Shown piece after piece: positions 62,768 through 64,000 of a stretch of 64,000 nt of DNA. Below the pieces are notes generated by a model that searched no databases, had not been told where the DNA came from, and saw nothing but the letters and a program-made list of their open reading frames with translations. The DNA is taken from contig PMSV01000023.1 in NCBI GenBank assembly GCA_003168265.1, forward strand, positions 570,001-634,000, given 5' to 3'. This DNA comes from Chitinophagaceae bacterium (GTDB taxonomy: Bacteria; Bacteroidota; Bacteroidia; Chitinophagales; Chitinophagaceae). Each line of letters opens with the position of its first letter. Position 1 is the stretch's first letter. A program made the position numbers and the translations under genes.

Positions 62768-62891
62768 TTACTTTAATTACTAATTGGTGTATTGTAGTGA
62801 TTCATTTCCTGAAGTATATATTAGGCTGGAATTTAAAGTTAGAAGATTTTTCAATTAAAAAAAAAGGGTGAATTCTACTATTTCAAATAAA

Positions 62892-64000
62892 CTAAGCAAT
62901 TACTCCTGCCAATTCATGTACAGCATAAAGGGGTAAATTGATCAGCCAATCTTCCTTCCGGTAATCGGATAGGGAACATCTTATAGAAACTGATGGGTTG
63001 AATTGGTCTTTAAATATTTTCAGACTCTTGGCCTTCAAATTTTCTTCTGCTTTTACTTCCAGAGGCACAATCTTTCCCTCAAGTTGGATGAGAAAATCTA
63101 TTTCTGCCTGTGCATTGTCAGCCGACCAATAATCAATCACGCAATCCTTTTTAGTGATGAGCTGTTGAAGGACATATTGTTCTGTGAGTGCTCCTTTGAA
63201 TTCACGGAAAAGCGCATTTCCCTCCAGCAAGGTTTTGATATCAATATCTCCCATCGCAGCTAGTAGGCCGGTATCACACAAGAATAATTTGAAGGCGCTA
63301 AGATCTTCATAGGCCTTTAGAGGCAGGCTAGGCTTTGTTGTCCGGTTGACCCTGTGGATGAGCCCGCAATCGATCAGCCAGGCCATAGCCAGTTCAAATT
63401 CTTTTGCTCTGGCCCCGGCTTTGATATGGCTGTATATGAATTTCCGATTCTCTCTCGCAAGTTGGGTGGGAATAGAATTCCAGAGCATCCTGATGCGGGG
63501 GACTAATTCGCCGGGGGCATGTTTGGGAAAATCCTGTTCATAGGAGTTGAGAATGCGTTTTTGAATATCCCTTACTTCTACGAAGTTCTGCCTGTTAATA
63601 AATGCCAAAACCGCCTCGGGCATACCCCCGACATAATAATAATGTTTTAGCAATTCTGTGAATCTTGTCCTGAAATTCCTGATCACTGGCCATTCCCTGC
63701 TTTTGAGTAGTTCTGCCAGTTGCTGCTGGCCGAAAGCGATTAGAAATTCCGGAAAACTAAAAGGATGAAGGTCCATGAATTCAACTTTTCCAACGGGGAA
63801 GGATGCCTGGTTATGTAAAGATATTCCCAGTAATGAACCTGCTGCGAGTACATGATAACCAGGCGCATTCTCATAAAAATACTTTAGGCTGGTCAGCGCA
63901 CGGGGCTCTTCCTGGATCTCATCAAAAATGATCAGGGTGCCTGGATCAATGGTCAGTCCTGTTTCGATATTGAGGGATCTTATGATCCTGCCTATATCTA
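62892..64000 (-). CDS. AAA ATPase with a DUF4143 domain, 5' end beyond the window
   Basis: The frame runs from a TAA at 62892 to the window edge, about 369 visible residues. Near the edge LIIFDEIQEEPRALTSLKYF is the Walker B region, followed by HVLAAGSLLG; the Walker A lies outside. Downstream come VEFMDLHPFSFPEFLIAFG and, in the C-terminal DUF4143 part, KLFLCDTGLLAAMGDID, LTEQYVLQQLI and WSADNAQAEIDFLIQ (an Asp/Glu-bearing nuclease-like fold), then IVPLEVKAEEN. These proteins are common in Bacteroidota, often in variable regions, and their role is poorly known. A start at 63776 would be internal. Confidence 0.88.
   Translation of the reverse strand, partial: DIGRIIRSLNIETGLTIDPGTLIIFDEIQEEPRALTSLKYFYENAPGYHVLAAGSLLGISLHNQASFPVGKVEFMDLHPFSFPEFLIAFGQQQLAELLKSREWPVIRNFRTRFTELLKHYYYVGGMPEAVLAFINRQNFVEVRDIQKRILNSYEQDFPKHAPGELVPRIRMLWNSIPTQLARENRKFIYSHIKAGARAKEFELAMAWLIDCGLIHRVNRTTKPSLPLKAYEDLSAFKLFLCDTGLLAAMGDIDIKTLLEGNALFREFKGALTEQYVLQQLITKKDCVIDYWSADNAQAEIDFLIQLEGKIVPLEVKAEENLKAKSLKIFKDQFNPSVSIRCSLSDYRKEDWLINLPLYAVHELAGVIA

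Noticed and set aside
1-64000. CRISPR arrays, restriction-modification or toxin-antitoxin systems
   Set aside because: No regularly spaced repeats, Cas proteins, restriction enzymes or toxin pairs were recognised on either strand.

Overview
The window looks like chromosomal DNA from a member of the Bacteroidota, most likely near the Chitinophagaceae. Evidence: a TonB-dependent receptor with an STN plus carboxypeptidase-like N-terminus followed by DUF4249 lipoproteins, a LytS/LytTR pair, a long SecA, a single-chain glycine dehydrogenase, BshB1 (bacillithiol synthesis), and promoter-like TAnnTTTG elements, one of them with TTTG 20 bases upstream (the Bacteroidota primary sigma pattern). Most genes are chromosomal housekeeping or envelope genes. 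No phage, complete insertion sequence or CRISPR array was seen.

Layout. 1-8.2 kb: the end of a protein cut by the window edge, an amidohydrolase-fold secreted protein, a DUF4395 membrane protein with a class V aminotransferase, a LytS/LytTR two-component pair, an ECF sigma-factor remnant, and a group II PLP decarboxylase. 8.2-14.5 kb: small and secreted proteins, a PhyH-type oxygenase, a fatty acid desaturase and bshB1. 14.5-22 kb: lpdA, secA and the aguB-aguA pair that turns agmatine into putrescine. 22.3-30.6 kb: an outer-membrane uptake operon (unknown secreted protein, TonB receptor, two tandem DUF4249 lipoproteins, MG2-like protein). 30.6-42.1 kb: GMC oxidoreductase, GH20 hexosaminidase, Bcr/CflA-type efflux pump, gcvP, M16 peptidase.

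43.3-49.4 kb is the most notable block. On the minus strand, in transcription order, it encodes an inward-rectifier (Kir) potassium channel, myo-inositol-phosphate synthase, a PgpA-like phosphatase, a GtrA-like membrane protein, a CDP-alcohol phosphatidyltransferase, a PAP2/AUR1-like transferase and a free-methionine-sulfoxide reductase. The middle genes match the bacterial inositol-lipid pathway known from Bacteroides (glucose-6-phosphate to inositol phosphate to phosphatidylinositol phosphate to PI to inositol-phosphoceramide). The Kir gene directly upstream is striking because Kir channels are classic phosphoinositide-sensitive channels.

49.6-53.7 kb: a SprT-like protein and a small membrane protein, a cyanophycin synthetase-like ligase, and tRNA-Gln(UUG) with a clear promoter and terminator. 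54-64 kb is more accessory: a beta-barrel protein, an alditol/aldonolactone-type oxidase, an AT-rich methyltransferase, a decayed thrombospondin-type-3/OmpA-like gene, a secreted protein whose signal peptide is out of frame at a T8 tract beside an HxlR regulator, a DUF1080 protein, a gene broken by one in-frame TAG, and an AAA/DUF4143 protein running off the end. All functions are inferred by reading the translations; no database search was run.
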